DNA of 15,891 nucleotides from an uncultured Collinsella sp. (GCA_900544645.1 UQWG01000044.1:1-15891); one strand, 5' to 3'; positions 1 through 7,367 are shown, counted from the stretch's first letter. Program-made: numbers and translations. The notes: a model not told the origin generated them from the letters alone.

Positions 1-1
1 G

Positions 2-943
2 TGCTGGCAGTCCATCGTCAACGAATACTTCAAGGGCCCTGAGGACGCGAGAAACCAGATCGAATTCGTCATCTCCACCGAGCCGACCGACGGCGGCATC
101 TACCGCGGTCACCGCGGCCGCATGGAGATCCGCGTCGACGTTCACGGTACCTCCTGCCACGGCTCCGCTCCCGACCGCGGCGACAACGCCATCTACAAGA
201 TGGCCGACATCATCGCCGACGTCCGCGCCCTCAACAACAACGGCTGCGACGAGTCGACCGACATCAAGGGCCTCGTCAAGATGCTCGACCCCAAGTACAA
301 CCCCGAGCACTTCGAGGACGCCCGCTTCCTGGGCCGCGGCACCTGCACCGTCAGCCAGATCTTCTACACCAGCCCCAGCCGCTGCGCCGTGGCTGACTCC
401 TGCGCCATCTCCATCGACCGTCGCATGACCGCCGGCGAGACCTGGGAGTCCTGCCTGGACGAGATCCGCAACCTGCCGGCCGCCAAGAAGTACGGCGACG
501 ACGTGAAGGTTTCCATGTACATGTACGACCGTCCGTCCTGGACCGGCGAGGTCTACGAGACCGAGGCTTACTTCCCCACGTGGATCAACAAGGAGACCGC
601 TCCGCACGTCAAGGCCCTCGTCGACGCCCACAAGGCCATGTTCGGTGACGAGCGCATCGGCTGCGAGCCCAGCATGGACAAGCGCACCGGTCGCCCGCTG
701 TGCGACAAGTGGACCTTCTCCACGAACTGCGTTTCCATCCAGGGCCGCTATGGCATCCCCTGCGTCGGCTTTGGCCCGGGTGCCGAGTCTCAGGCTCACG
801 CTCCCAACGAGGTTACCTACAAGGACGACCTGGTCACCGCTGCCGCCATGTATGTGGCTGCCCTGAACCTCTACGATCCGAGCCAGGCCGATGGCGATGC
901 CACCGTGTTCCGCGCCGGTCTGACCAACAACAAGATCGACTAG
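2..943 (+). CDS. ygeY: YgeY-family M20 metallohydrolase, 5' end cut off by window
   Basis: The frame is open from the window edge (base 2) to TAG at 941-943, giving 313 visible residues. The first Met at 122 is internal, because conserved sequence (STEPTDGGIYRGHRGRM) spans it. The protein matches YgeY, the M20 peptidase/deacetylase-like hydrolase tied to selenium-dependent purine use. Visible landmarks are the metal-ligand Glu in STEPTD, the dimerisation-domain His in HGTSCHGSAPDRGDNAI, the stretch SRCAVADSC..SIDRR, PSWTG, KWTFSTN, and the C-terminal metal-ligand His in QAHAPNE. By comparison with E. coli YgeY (about 400 aa), roughly the first 130-150 residues, with the HxD metal site, lie upstream. 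Codons favour C- and G-ending forms like those of the ribosomal genes, suggesting high expression. The exact substrate is not certain; an amide or ureido intermediate of purine breakdown is inferred from family context. Confidence 0.93.
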   Translation, partial: CWQSIVNEYFKGPEDARNQIEFVISTEPTDGGIYRGHRGRMEIRVDVHGTSCHGSAPDRGDNAIYKMADIIADVRALNNNGCDESTDIKGLVKMLDPKYNPEHFEDARFLGRGTCTVSQIFYTSPSRCAVADSCAISIDRRMTAGETWESCLDEIRNLPAAKKYGDDVKVSMYMYDRPSWTGEVYETEAYFPTWINKETAPHVKALVDAHKAMFGDERIGCEPSMDKRTGRPLCDKWTFSTNCVSIQGRYGIPCVGFGPGAESQAHAPNEVTYKDDLVTAAAMYVAALNLYDPSQADGDATVFRAGLTNNKID

Positions 944-964
944 TCCCATTCCTCGATCTTGTTG

Positions 965-989
965 AGCCGGGGACAGTTTATGTCCCCGG
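965..989. repeat. Perfect GGGGACA-type palindrome (REP-like)
   Basis: GCCGGGGACA at 965-974 and TGTCCCCGGC at 980-989 form a perfect 10-bp inverted repeat around a 5-nt loop (gttta), 21 bp after the ygeY stop. No T-tract follows, so it is not a classic intrinsic terminator, although the hairpin could stop or stabilise the ygeY transcript. Short GGGGACA/TGTCCCC palindromes are a known style of dispersed REP-type elements mobilised by IS200-like (RAYT) transposases. Membership here is inferred from shape alone. Confidence 0.6.
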
Positions 990-1144
990 CACCCCTTGTT
1001 GACTTGGGGCCCGCGGTCGTTATCTCCCATGCTTCCTCGACGGTAGCGGGTCCTCGTCATAGTGCTCTGCATGTTCTAGCCACACGCGCATGCCGGAGCA
1101 CATCTACTCATTGCGATCGTTTCACCTTTAGAAAGGACATTTCC

Positions 1145-2347
1145 ATGGACGCTAAGTTTACCGAGCTCGTCGAGCAGCTGAACGGCCTCGATTTTAAGGG
1201 TATGTACGGCAGCGACTTCCTACACACCTGGGACAAGACCACCGATGAGCTCAAGGCGCTCTACATCGTCGCCGACGCTCTGCGCGAGCTGCGCGAGAAC
1301 AACGTTTCGTCCAAGATCTTCGACTCCGGTCTTGCCGTCTCCCTGTTCCGCGACAACTCCACTCGTACGCGCTTCTCCTTCTCTAAGGCCGCCAACCTGC
1401 TCGGCCTTGAGCTGCAGGACCTGGACGAGAAGAAGTCCCAGATCGCTCACGGCGAGACCGTCCGCGAGACCGCTACCATGATTTCCTTCATGGCCGACGT
1501 CATCGGCATCCGCGACGACATGTACATCGGCAAGGGCGATGCCTACATGGCCGAGGTCTCCGAGTCTGTCCAGCAGGCTTACGAGGACGGCGTTCTGGAT
1601 CACCGTCCCACGCTCATCTCCCTGCAGTCCGACTCCGATCACCCCACGCAGTCCTCTGCCGACATGCTCTACCTCATCAACGAGTTTGGCGGCCTCGAGA
1701 ACCTCAAGGGCAAGAAGGTTGCCGTCACCTGGGCCTATTCGCCCTCTTACGGCAAGCCGCTGTCCTGCCCGCAGTCGCTGATCAGCCTGCTGCCCCGCTT
1801 TGGCATGGACGTCACTCTGGCTCACCCCGAGGGCTACGATCTCATGCCCGAGGTCGTCGAGCGCGCCAAGAGCTATGCCGCCGAGTCCGGCACCACCTTT
1901 AAGCAGGCCAACACCATGGCCGAGGCCTTCGAGGGCGCCGACATCGTGATCCCCAAGAGCTGGGCTCCGTTTGCCGCCATGGAGAAGCGTACCAACCTGT
2001 ACGCCGAGGGCGACGACGCCGGCATCGCAGCGCTCGAGAAGGAGCTGCTCGCCCAGAACGCTACCCATCAGGACTGGTGCTCCACGACCGAGCTCATGGA
2101 GAAGACTGCCAACGGCCAGGACACCATCTTTATGCACCCGCTGCCCGCCGACATCTCCGGTGTCTCCTGCGAGCACGGCGAGGTTAACGCCGACGTCTTC
2201 GACATGCACCGCGTGGGCATGTACAAGGAGGCTAGCTACAAGCCGTACGCCATCGCTGCCATGATGTTCCTGCAGAAGGTTGCCGATCCCGCCGCTACCC
2301 TCAAGGCCCTCGACGAGCGCAACACCGCCCGTTGGCTCCAGGCCTAA
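1145..2347 (+). CDS. ygeW: YgeW-type carbamoyltransferase
   Basis: This 400-aa protein of the aspartate/ornithine carbamoyltransferase superfamily matches YgeW in length (396 aa in E. coli) and motifs. It has the carbamoyl-phosphate loop FRDNSTRTRF (STRTR at 72-76), GETVRET at 103-109, HPTQ at 166-169 and HPLPADISGVSCEHGEV from 331 in the second-substrate domain. The ATG at 1145 is chosen because GAAAGGA (1131-1137) lies just upstream and the family N-terminus begins here; the 62 codons open further upstream look non-coding. YgeW is a knotted transcarbamylase whose physiological substrate is debated. In anaerobic purine users it is thought to act on a ureido compound, passing its carbamoyl group to phosphate for ATP formation; that direction is inference. 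The diaminopropionate lyase ygeX, often adjacent, is not here. Codon use is strongly biased like the ribosomal genes. A terminator follows directly. Confidence 0.95.
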   Translation: MDAKFTELVEQLNGLDFKGMYGSDFLHTWDKTTDELKALYIVADALRELRENNVSSKIFDSGLAVSLFRDNSTRTRFSFSKAANLLGLELQDLDEKKSQIAHGETVRETATMISFMADVIGIRDDMYIGKGDAYMAEVSESVQQAYEDGVLDHRPTLISLQSDSDHPTQSSADMLYLINEFGGLENLKGKKVAVTWAYSPSYGKPLSCPQSLISLLPRFGMDVTLAHPEGYDLMPEVVERAKSYAAESGTTFKQANTMAEAFEGADIVIPKSWAPFAAMEKRTNLYAEGDDAGIAALEKELLAQNATHQDWCSTTELMEKTANGQDTIFMHPLPADISGVSCEHGEVNADVFDMHRVGMYKEASYKPYAIAAMMFLQKVADPAATLKALDERNTARWLQA

Positions 2348-2374
2348 AGCCGGGCTGAGGTAAGCCATGTAAAG

Positions 2375-2410
2375 GGGGCGCTCTGCCAACTGGCGGGGTG
2401 CCCCTATTTT
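2375..2410 (+). terminator. Intrinsic terminator after ygeW
   Basis: A 13-bp GC-rich stem (2375-2387 with 2392-2404, including three G-T pairs) closes an AACT tetraloop and runs into TATTTTG. It lies 27 bp past the ygeW stop, so ygeW and the mocA-hydantoinase pair are probably separate transcripts. The remaining spacer to mocA has no convincing -35/-10 pair that I can defend. Confidence 0.8.
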
Positions 2411-2497
2411 GCATCGCGGGCGTGCGGGATAAGCGCTTTCGATGTGGATGCCCGCGGCGCGAGTTATGGGTACGATGGTTTCAGGGGGGGTATCACC

Positions 2498-3112
2498 ATG
2501 AAACTTGGATGCGTCATTATGGCTTCGGGCGAGGGCAAGCGGTTTGGCTCCAACAAGATGCTCGCCGATATCTGTGGCGAGCCGCTGATTGCCCGGACCA
2601 TCGATTCGGTTCCCCGGGGCTTTGACGTTGTGGTTTCGACGCGTTGGCCCGAGGTCGCTCAGATTTGCGAGGACAAGCATTGCCCGTGCGTGCTGCACGA
2701 TGGCGAGCTGCGCAGCGAAAGCGTCCGTGCGGGCCTCTCGTGGGGAGTCGAACGCAACTGGAAAGGTTGCCTCTTTTTGCCGGGCGACCAGCCGCTCGTG
2801 AGTTCGGATTCTTTTGAGGCCATGGTTCGCGCGTTTGACGAGCGTGGCCGCAAACATCCGGTGCGTCTTGCGTGCAACGGTGAGCCTTCGAGTCCGGTGC
2901 TCTTTCCGGCGGAACTGTTCGATGCGCTCATACGTCTTGAGGGCAAGGACGGCGGGGGCTCGATTCTCAAAGGCCGCGTCGACGTTGCACTGGTCGAAGC
3001 GCGCGCCTATGAGCTGTGGGATGTCGATACCGCCAAGGGACAGCGACGCATAGCGGAGCATATCGCCGCCTGCTCGTATTTTGATCGCGTGGCCAACTGT
3101 ATGAATCGATAA
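2498..3112 (+). CDS. mocA: Molybdenum cofactor cytidylyltransferase, MocA/YgfJ-like
   Basis: A 204-aa nucleotidyltransferase of the MobA/MocA fold. The N-terminal nucleotide-binding signature runs from residue 8 to Lys20 (MASGEGKRFGSNK, family consensus LAAGxSxRMGxxK). GDQP at 96-99 is the Mg-nucleotide motif, and DVDTAKG near 175-181 is the usual C-terminal block. MocA enzymes use CTP to convert Mo-molybdopterin into the MCD form needed by xanthine-dehydrogenase-type hydroxylases. In E. coli the homologue ygfJ also sits in the purine/selenium region. The ATG at 2498 is chosen because a G-rich ribosome binding site (2483-2490) lies 7 bp upstream; an in-frame ATG at 2444 would add 18 residues before the beta-strand that should open the fold. 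The hydantoinase gene follows 8 bp later, so the two are probably co-translated. MobA (GTP-using) is the alternative reading, but the context favours MocA. Confidence 0.88.
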   Translation: MKLGCVIMASGEGKRFGSNKMLADICGEPLIARTIDSVPRGFDVVVSTRWPEVAQICEDKHCPCVLHDGELRSESVRAGLSWGVERNWKGCLFLPGDQPLVSSDSFEAMVRAFDERGRKHPVRLACNGEPSSPVLFPAELFDALIRLEGKDGGGSILKGRVDVALVEARAYELWDVDTAKGQRRIAEHIAACSYFDRVANCMNR

Positions 3113-3120
3113 GGAGCAAC

Positions 3121-4488
3121 ATGATCATCATCAAAAACGGCGCGCTTGTGACGCCCCAGGGGCTTCGCCGCGCCGATCTTGCCATGGATGGCGATAAGAT
3201 CGCGCGGATCGCCGCGGCGATTGAGCCGGCCGAGGGCGATACCGTCGAGGATGCCACGGGCTGCTGGGTGTTTCCCGGCTTTATCGACGGCCACACGCAC
3301 ATGCAGTGCTGGACTGGCATGGATTGGACGGCCGATAGCTTTGAGACCGGCACGCGCGCGGCTGCCTGCGGCGGTACGACGACCATCGTGGACTACGCGA
3401 CGGCTGATCGCGGCGTGACCATGCCCGATGCCTTGGCCGAGTGGCATCGCCGTGCCGACGGAACCTGCACGGCCAACTACGCCTTTCATATGGCACTCGC
3501 CGAGTGGAATGAACGCAACCGCGCCGATCTTTCGGCTATGCGCGAGGCGGGCGTATCGTCGTTTAAGACCTACTTTGCCTACGATCATTTGCGCCTGGAC
3601 GATGCCGAGACGCTCGAGGTGCTCGAGGAGCTCAAGCGTATTGGCGGCATACTGTGCGTGCATTGCGAGAACGGTACGCTGGTGAATGAGCTGCAGAAGC
3701 GCGTGTACGAGCAGGGGATTCATGGGCCCGAGGGGCATGCGCTCAGCCGCCCAGACGTGTGTGAGGCCGAAGCCGTGAGCCGCCTGCTGTATCTGGCGCA
3801 CCTGGCCGGCGACGCCCCAGTCAACGTGGTGCACCTTTCGACCAAGTTGGGGCTCGAGGCCATTCGTGCGGCCAAGGCGCGCGGGCAGAAGAATATCTAT
3901 GTCGAGACCTGCCCTCAGTATCTGATGCTCGACGACACCTGCTATCTGGAGCAGGGCGAGGACGGCTTTGCGGGCGCCAAGTACGTGATGAGCCCGCCGC
4001 TGCGCCATGCCGGCGACCGTGCCGCGCTGCGCGAGGCGCTTGTGGCCGGCGAGATCGATACGATTGCGACCGATCATTGCAGCTTTAACCTGCACGGGCA
4101 AAAGGACCGCGGGCGCGACGATTTCCGCGCGATTCCCAACGGCGGGCCCGGCGTGGAGCATCGTCCCGTCGCGATTGCCACGAGCTTTGAGGGACAGCTG
4201 GGACCCGAGGATCTGTGCCGCTTGATGAGCGAGAACCCGGCGCGCGTGTTTGGCATGTACCCGCGCAAGGGCTGTCTTGCCGAGGGCGCCGATGCCGATG
4301 TGTGCGTGTGGGATCCCAAAGCGCGCTGGACAATCAGTGCCGCGACACAGCATCAAGCTGTGGACTACACGCCGCTCGAGGGTTTTGGGGCACATGGCCG
4401 CGCCAAGGCCGTGTTTGTGAACGGCGTGCTGGTGGCGCGCGATGGCGAGCCCACCGGAGCCCAGCCCGGTCGCTACGTGCCTCGCTAG
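3121..4488 (+). CDS. hyuA: D-hydantoinase / dihydropyrimidinase-like amidohydrolase (HyuA/YgeZ type)
   Basis: A 455-aa cyclic amidohydrolase with a binuclear metal TIM barrel. The ligands are readable: His58 and His60 (DGHTH), the carbamylated Lys149 (SSFKTYFAYD), His181 (CVHCENG), His238 (VVHLS) and Asp318 (ATDHCSF). YVMSPPLR near 288-295 and NGGPGVEHR are typical of the family, and the C-terminus carries the small beta-sandwich end (VFVNGVLVARDGEP). It resembles E. coli HyuA (ygeZ, 461 aa) throughout, including GTRAAACGGTTTI and VETCPQYL. Members open hydantoin, dihydropyrimidine or related cyclic amide rings. In this setting a reduced purine-ring product is the likely substrate, by inference. 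AAGGAGCAAC abuts the ATG and overlaps the end of mocA, implying translational coupling. Its codons are less biased than those of ygeY and ygeW. The gene ends facing yqeC with a palindrome between them. Confidence 0.93.
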   Translation: MIIIKNGALVTPQGLRRADLAMDGDKIARIAAAIEPAEGDTVEDATGCWVFPGFIDGHTHMQCWTGMDWTADSFETGTRAAACGGTTTIVDYATADRGVTMPDALAEWHRRADGTCTANYAFHMALAEWNERNRADLSAMREAGVSSFKTYFAYDHLRLDDAETLEVLEELKRIGGILCVHCENGTLVNELQKRVYEQGIHGPEGHALSRPDVCEAEAVSRLLYLAHLAGDAPVNVVHLSTKLGLEAIRAAKARGQKNIYVETCPQYLMLDDTCYLEQGEDGFAGAKYVMSPPLRHAGDRAALREALVAGEIDTIATDHCSFNLHGQKDRGRDDFRAIPNGGPGVEHRPVAIATSFEGQLGPEDLCRLMSENPARVFGMYPRKGCLAEGADADVCVWDPKARWTISAATQHQAVDYTPLEGFGAHGRAKAVFVNGVLVARDGEPTGAQPGRYVPR

Positions 4489-4513
4489 CAGCAAAGATGC
4501 CGTGTCCCCTCCG

Positions 4514-4582
4514 CAGTTGCGGTGAAATACGGACTGTTTGCGGCCATTAGGTGGCCAAACAGTCCGTATTTCACCGCAACTG
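4514..4582. repeat. Long palindromic repeat, copy 1 (convergent gap)
   Basis: Two perfect 27-nt arms (4514-4540 and 4556-4582) are each other's reverse complement. The inner end adds a further 4-bp pair (GCCA 4543-4546 with TGGC 4552-4555) after a 2-nt CG bulge. The arms begin CAGTTGCGGTGAAATACGG. The element fills the gap between the convergent hydantoinase and yqeC genes, so the hairpin could act on both transcripts, but there is no T-tract. A second, degenerate copy lies at 7301-7367. Two copies in under 3 kb suggest a dispersed family (REP or MITE-like); no transposase is present. Confidence 0.9.
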
Positions 4583-4597
4583 AGGAGACGGGGCCGG

Positions 4598-5332
4598 CTA
4601 CTTGAGGCTGCTGGCGACGACGGGGCGGTCGAGAGCTGCCTCGAAGCGGTCGGCCATCGTGGGGTCGCTGAGCGTGTCGACTTGGTTGAGCATGACGCGC
4701 GCGGTGCTGAGTTTCAGCGCCTGCATCTCGGCATTGAGCACCATGGCGACGCGCTCGGGCGTGGCGATGTCAGTGAGCTCGCAGCCGCAACGCTCGCAAA
4801 AGAGCTCGGGGCGGTGGACGGCTTCGTTGATGGGCTTGCCGAGCCCTGAGGCGCCGGCGATCCAGACGATGTTGGCCGTGCCAGAGGGAATCACCGGCTC
4901 CCAGGCGGCGTGGGCCTTGAGCGGGAGCCGCTTGCTGCCGTCCGCCTCGGCCAGGACGTAGTCAAAGCGCTGCGCCAGCTGGTCGAGCGGCTCGGCAGGG
5001 GAGGAGAGTTTGCCCGTCTCCGGGTCCAAAACACCCGCCTGGCAGATACTTCCGTGGCTCATGCCCGCGCACGCCTCACAGGTGCAACCGGGAACATGCG
5101 AGGCGCCCGGCTTCCAAGGCGCGGCGTCCAGGCGACGGCTCGACCCGTCCCACGGCACGCCGGCGACGGGGAACATATGCGTGGTGGTGCAGAGGAGCAC
5201 GCGGCCGCCAGCGCGCATAAGCTCAAGGCCGAGCGTCTTTAGCAAGGTCGACTTGCCACCGCTGCCGATAATTGCGGTAATGCCCGGCTCGATCCTGAGC
5301 GCCGAGGCAAGATTGCCGCTAACCGTTTCCAT
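4598..5332 (-). CDS. yqeC: Selenium cofactor biosynthesis protein YqeC
   Basis: A 244-aa P-loop protein close to the usual YqeC length (E. coli 256 aa). Walker A is GSGGKST at 23-29. LLCTTTHMF (46-54), AEADGSKRLPLKAHAAWEPV (128-147) and LNQVD (215-219, a guanine-specificity-like position) are family landmarks. YqeC is implicated, mainly by gene association, in making the labile selenium cofactor of selenium-dependent molybdenum hydroxylases; its chemistry is not established. An unusual feature is two cysteine clusters, C83-x-C85-xx-C88 plus C97, and C179-xx-C182-x-C184, which look like a metal or selenium site. The gene is divergent from yqeB with a 102-bp shared upstream region, and convergent with the hydantoinase gene. 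The start has GGCGGTGA just upstream on the minus strand. Confidence 0.9.
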   Translation of the reverse strand: METVSGNLASALRIEPGITAIIGSGGKSTLLKTLGLELMRAGGRVLLCTTTHMFPVAGVPWDGSSRRLDAAPWKPGASHVPGCTCEACAGMSHGSICQAGVLDPETGKLSSPAEPLDQLAQRFDYVLAEADGSKRLPLKAHAAWEPVIPSGTANIVWIAGASGLGKPINEAVHRPELFCERCGCELTDIATPERVAMVLNAEMQALKLSTARVMLNQVDTLSDPTMADRFEAALDRPVVASSLK

Positions 5333-5434
5333 CTGTTCACCGCCGTATAATACTGTGATAATAAATAATCATCAGAGTAGCGGTCGAACCGCTTTTGCTC
5401 TGCTCAAACCGTAGCACAGGGAGGTGCCCCGGGA
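5333..5434. promoter_or_regulatory. Divergent yqeC/yqeB control region
   Basis: This AT-rich 102-bp gap must drive both yqeC (minus) and yqeB (plus). A perfect TATAAT lies on the plus strand at 5346-5351, but no good -35 stands 16-18 bp upstream. The overlapping reverse-strand TATTAT is too close to the yqeC start to leave a normal leader. An inverted repeat AGCGGT-cga-ACCGCT (5379-5393) followed by TTTG lies in the presumed yqeB leader and could be an operator or small hairpin. GGGAGGTG (5420-5427) is the yqeB ribosome binding site. Promoter assignment is tentative. Confidence 0.45.
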
Positions 5435-6229
5435 ATGCTCGTTTATGTTCGCGGCGCCGGCGATATCGCCACGGGTGTCGCCGCTCGCTTGGTGCGCGCC
5501 GGCGTGTCGGTCGTTATGGCCGATATCGCGGTCCCCACGTGCATCCGCCGCACAATCAGTTTTTGCGAGGCTATTCGCCTGGGCGAGGTCCAGGTCGAGG
5601 GCATTCGCGCTCGCTTGGCGCAGACGCCGGCTGAGGCGCTCGAGATTACCCAAGCGGGGGATGTCGCCGTGGTGGTGGACCCTCAGGCCAAGATGCTCGA
5701 TGAGCTTAAACCCGCGGCTGTGGTCGACGCGATTCTGGCCAAGCGCAACCTGGGTACCACGCGCGACATGGCGCCTGCCGTTATTGCCGTGGGGCCGGGC
5801 TTTACCGCGCCGGTTGACTGCGACGCCGTGGTCGAGACCATGCGCGGGCATTTCCTGGGCCGTGTCATTACCCAAGGTTCGCCCCAGCCCAACACGGGCG
5901 TGCCGGGCATTATCGCCGGCTATGGCAGGGAGCGCGTTATTCACAGCCCCGCCGCCGGCGTGTTTCGGTCCGACCGCGCAATCGGCGACATCGTGCGTGC
6001 CGGAGACGTGATTGGCTACGCGGGCGATACGCCCATGCGCACGCAGATCGATGGCTGTCTGCGCGGGCTTTTGGCGAACGGCGTGCGGGTGACTGAGGGC
6101 TTTAAATGCGCCGATGTCGATCCGCGCGGCGATGCCAGCTATATCAACTACATTTCGGACAAGGCGACGTCGGTCGGCGGCGGCGTGCTCGAGGCACTCG
6201 CTATGCTCACCGATATCTTTAGAGGATAG
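5435..6229 (+). CDS. yqeB: Selenium-dependent molybdenum hydroxylase maturation protein YqeB (EF2563-type)
   Basis: A 264-aa protein matching the short EF2563/YqeB family (about 270 aa). It opens with a Rossmann-like VRGAGDIATGVA (5-16). The central block RNLGTTRDMAPAVIAVGPGF (104-123) leads into APVDCDAVVETMRGHFLGR, and a C-terminal domain resembling a biotinyl/lipoyl-like fold holds SPAAGVFRSDRAIGDIVRAG and RTQIDGCLRGLL. The family is defined by co-occurrence with selenium-dependent molybdenum hydroxylases (xanthine dehydrogenase and purine hydroxylase types) and is thought to help build or insert the selenium-containing molybdenum cofactor; the step is unknown. The E. coli protein is longer (about 541 aa), whereas here a separate XdhC-family gene follows 9 bp downstream. 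The start is supported by GGGAGGTG 7 bp upstream. Confidence 0.92.
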   Translation: MLVYVRGAGDIATGVAARLVRAGVSVVMADIAVPTCIRRTISFCEAIRLGEVQVEGIRARLAQTPAEALEITQAGDVAVVVDPQAKMLDELKPAAVVDAILAKRNLGTTRDMAPAVIAVGPGFTAPVDCDAVVETMRGHFLGRVITQGSPQPNTGVPGIIAGYGRERVIHSPAAGVFRSDRAIGDIVRAGDVIGYAGDTPMRTQIDGCLRGLLANGVRVTEGFKCADVDPRGDASYINYISDKATSVGGGVLEALAMLTDIFRG

Positions 6230-6238
6230 AAGGCGGCA

Positions 6239-7282
6239 ATGGAAAAGCTCGATGTTGTGAATGCGGCGCTTGTCGCCCTGCGTGCTGGCGAGACGTGCGA
6301 GCTCGTGGTCGTGGCCGGCACGGCGGGGTCGTCGCCACGCGGCGTGGGCGCCTGGATGGCCGTCTTTGCCGACGGTAACCAGGCGGGCACCATCGGCGGC
6401 GGCAAGATCGAGCTTTTTGCGCTGGACGAGGCGCGAGAGCTGCTGGCCGCGGGGCAATCGCGTCTGGTCCGCTACACCATGGGCGGCGAGAACTCCGATA
6501 CCGGTATGATCTGCGGCGGAGCCATCTGCCTGTGCTACCTGCATCTGGATGCGACTCAGGCACCGTTGTTCCAGGAAATTGCCGACGTCTTGGCGTATCG
6601 ACGCATCGGCGACTTCGTCATCGACTTTGAGCCGTTTATCGCGAGCGCGCTCGAGGGCGATGTGGCCGAGTACCATGGCGAGGAATCGCGCCGCACCATT
6701 ACGGGCTGCCCCGAGCTTTCGCTGGTGGAGGAGGGGAGTAAGGTTACCTACACCAACGCCGCCTCCGAGATTCCCGCGGCGCACATCGAGACGCTCTGCC
6801 CCGAGGGCCTGACCTACATCTTTGGCTGCGGACACGTGGGCGCCGCGACGGCGCGCGTGCTCACGGCGGCGGGCTTTGCCGTCGTGGCTTGCGACGACCG
6901 CCCCGGCACGCTGACCCCCGAATGGGTGCCCGGTGTCTACGACCGTCGTCTGGTCGACTACAAGAGCCTGAGCAAGCAGTGCCCCATCGGCCCGCGCGAC
7001 CTGGTGGTCGTCGCCACGGCGGGTCACAAGTCCGATATCGACGTAGTGATTCAGGCCATGCGCGCCAAGCCTGCCTACCTGGGCTGTCTGGGCTCGCGCC
7101 GCAAGACGGCCTTTGTGCGTGCCCGCCTGGAGCAGGAGGGCTTTACGCAGGACCAGATCGACGAGCTGCACCTTCCGATCGGCGTTGCCATCGAGGCCGA
7201 GGACCCCGAGGAGATCGCCATCTCCATCGCCGCCGAGATGATCCACCTGCGCCGCACCAAACTCGTCCCCCGCAAGCGCTAA
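6239..7282 (+). CDS. xdhC: XdhC/CoxI-family molybdenum hydroxylase maturation protein
   Basis: A 347-aa two-domain protein. The N-terminal XdhC/CoxI domain shows GSSPRGVGAWM (30-40), GTIGGGKIE (50-58) and GMICGG with Cys92 (89-94). The C-terminal Rossmann domain begins at IFGCGHVGAATARVL (194-208), with the acidic end CDDRP (218-222), YLGCLGSRRKT (280-290) and the family tail LPIGVAIEAEDPEEIAISIAAE. XdhC proteins bind molybdenum cofactor, promote its sulfuration or related modification and deliver it to xanthine dehydrogenase-type enzymes. Next to YqeB and YqeC this copy presumably serves the selenium-dependent hydroxylase. It starts 9 bp after yqeB with AGAAGGCGGCA upstream, so the two form one operon. 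The unit ends at the palindrome plus T-tract at 7301-7374. The client hydroxylase is not in the window. Confidence 0.92.
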   Translation: MEKLDVVNAALVALRAGETCELVVVAGTAGSSPRGVGAWMAVFADGNQAGTIGGGKIELFALDEARELLAAGQSRLVRYTMGGENSDTGMICGGAICLCYLHLDATQAPLFQEIADVLAYRRIGDFVIDFEPFIASALEGDVAEYHGEESRRTITGCPELSLVEEGSKVTYTNAASEIPAAHIETLCPEGLTYIFGCGHVGAATARVLTAAGFAVVACDDRPGTLTPEWVPGVYDRRLVDYKSLSKQCPIGPRDLVVVATAGHKSDIDVVIQAMRAKPAYLGCLGSRRKTAFVRARLEQEGFTQDQIDELHLPIGVAIEAEDPEEIAISIAAEMIHLRRTKLVPRKR

Positions 7283-7300
7283 TCGCATCCCCACCAATTA

Positions 7301-7367
7301 AGTTGCGGTGAAATACGGATTGTTTAAGCCTGTTAGGCCGCCCAACAGTCCCTATTTCACCGCAACT
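7301..7367. repeat. Long palindromic repeat, copy 2 (degenerate)
   Basis: This is the same family as the palindrome at 4514-4582. Left arm 7301-7323 pairs with right arm 7344-7367 over about 24 positions, broken by one mismatch and one G-T pair. The inner GCC (7328-7330) and GGC (7336-7338) can also pair. The outer halves of the arms (AGTTGCGGTGAAATA and its complement) are intact. Two copies flank yqeC-yqeB-xdhC. Confidence 0.85.

Noticed and set aside
998..1026. TTGACT ... TATCTC as a ygeW promoter
   Set aside because: The -35 is good but the -10 matches at only three of six positions, and the start would lie more than 100 bp upstream of ygeW.
959..1144. Upstream extension of ygeW by 62 codons
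   Set aside because: It starts inside the GGGGACA palindrome, and the added residues do not resemble any YgeW N-terminus. GAAAGGA stands just before ATG 1145.
1220..3061. 613-aa open frame on the minus strand across ygeW and mocA
   Set aside because: It is antisense to two clear family members, and its low-complexity Gly/Leu/Val-rich translation is typical of a high-GC shadow frame.
3007..4494. 495-aa minus-strand open frame over the hydantoinase gene
   Set aside because: The plus strand carries all metal ligands of an amidohydrolase; the minus frame has no recognisable motif.
5372..7297. 641-aa minus-strand open frame over yqeB and xdhC
   Set aside because: It is opposite two recognisable genes, shows no domain motif and has an Asp/His/Arg/Gly-biased composition, a reverse-complement artefact.
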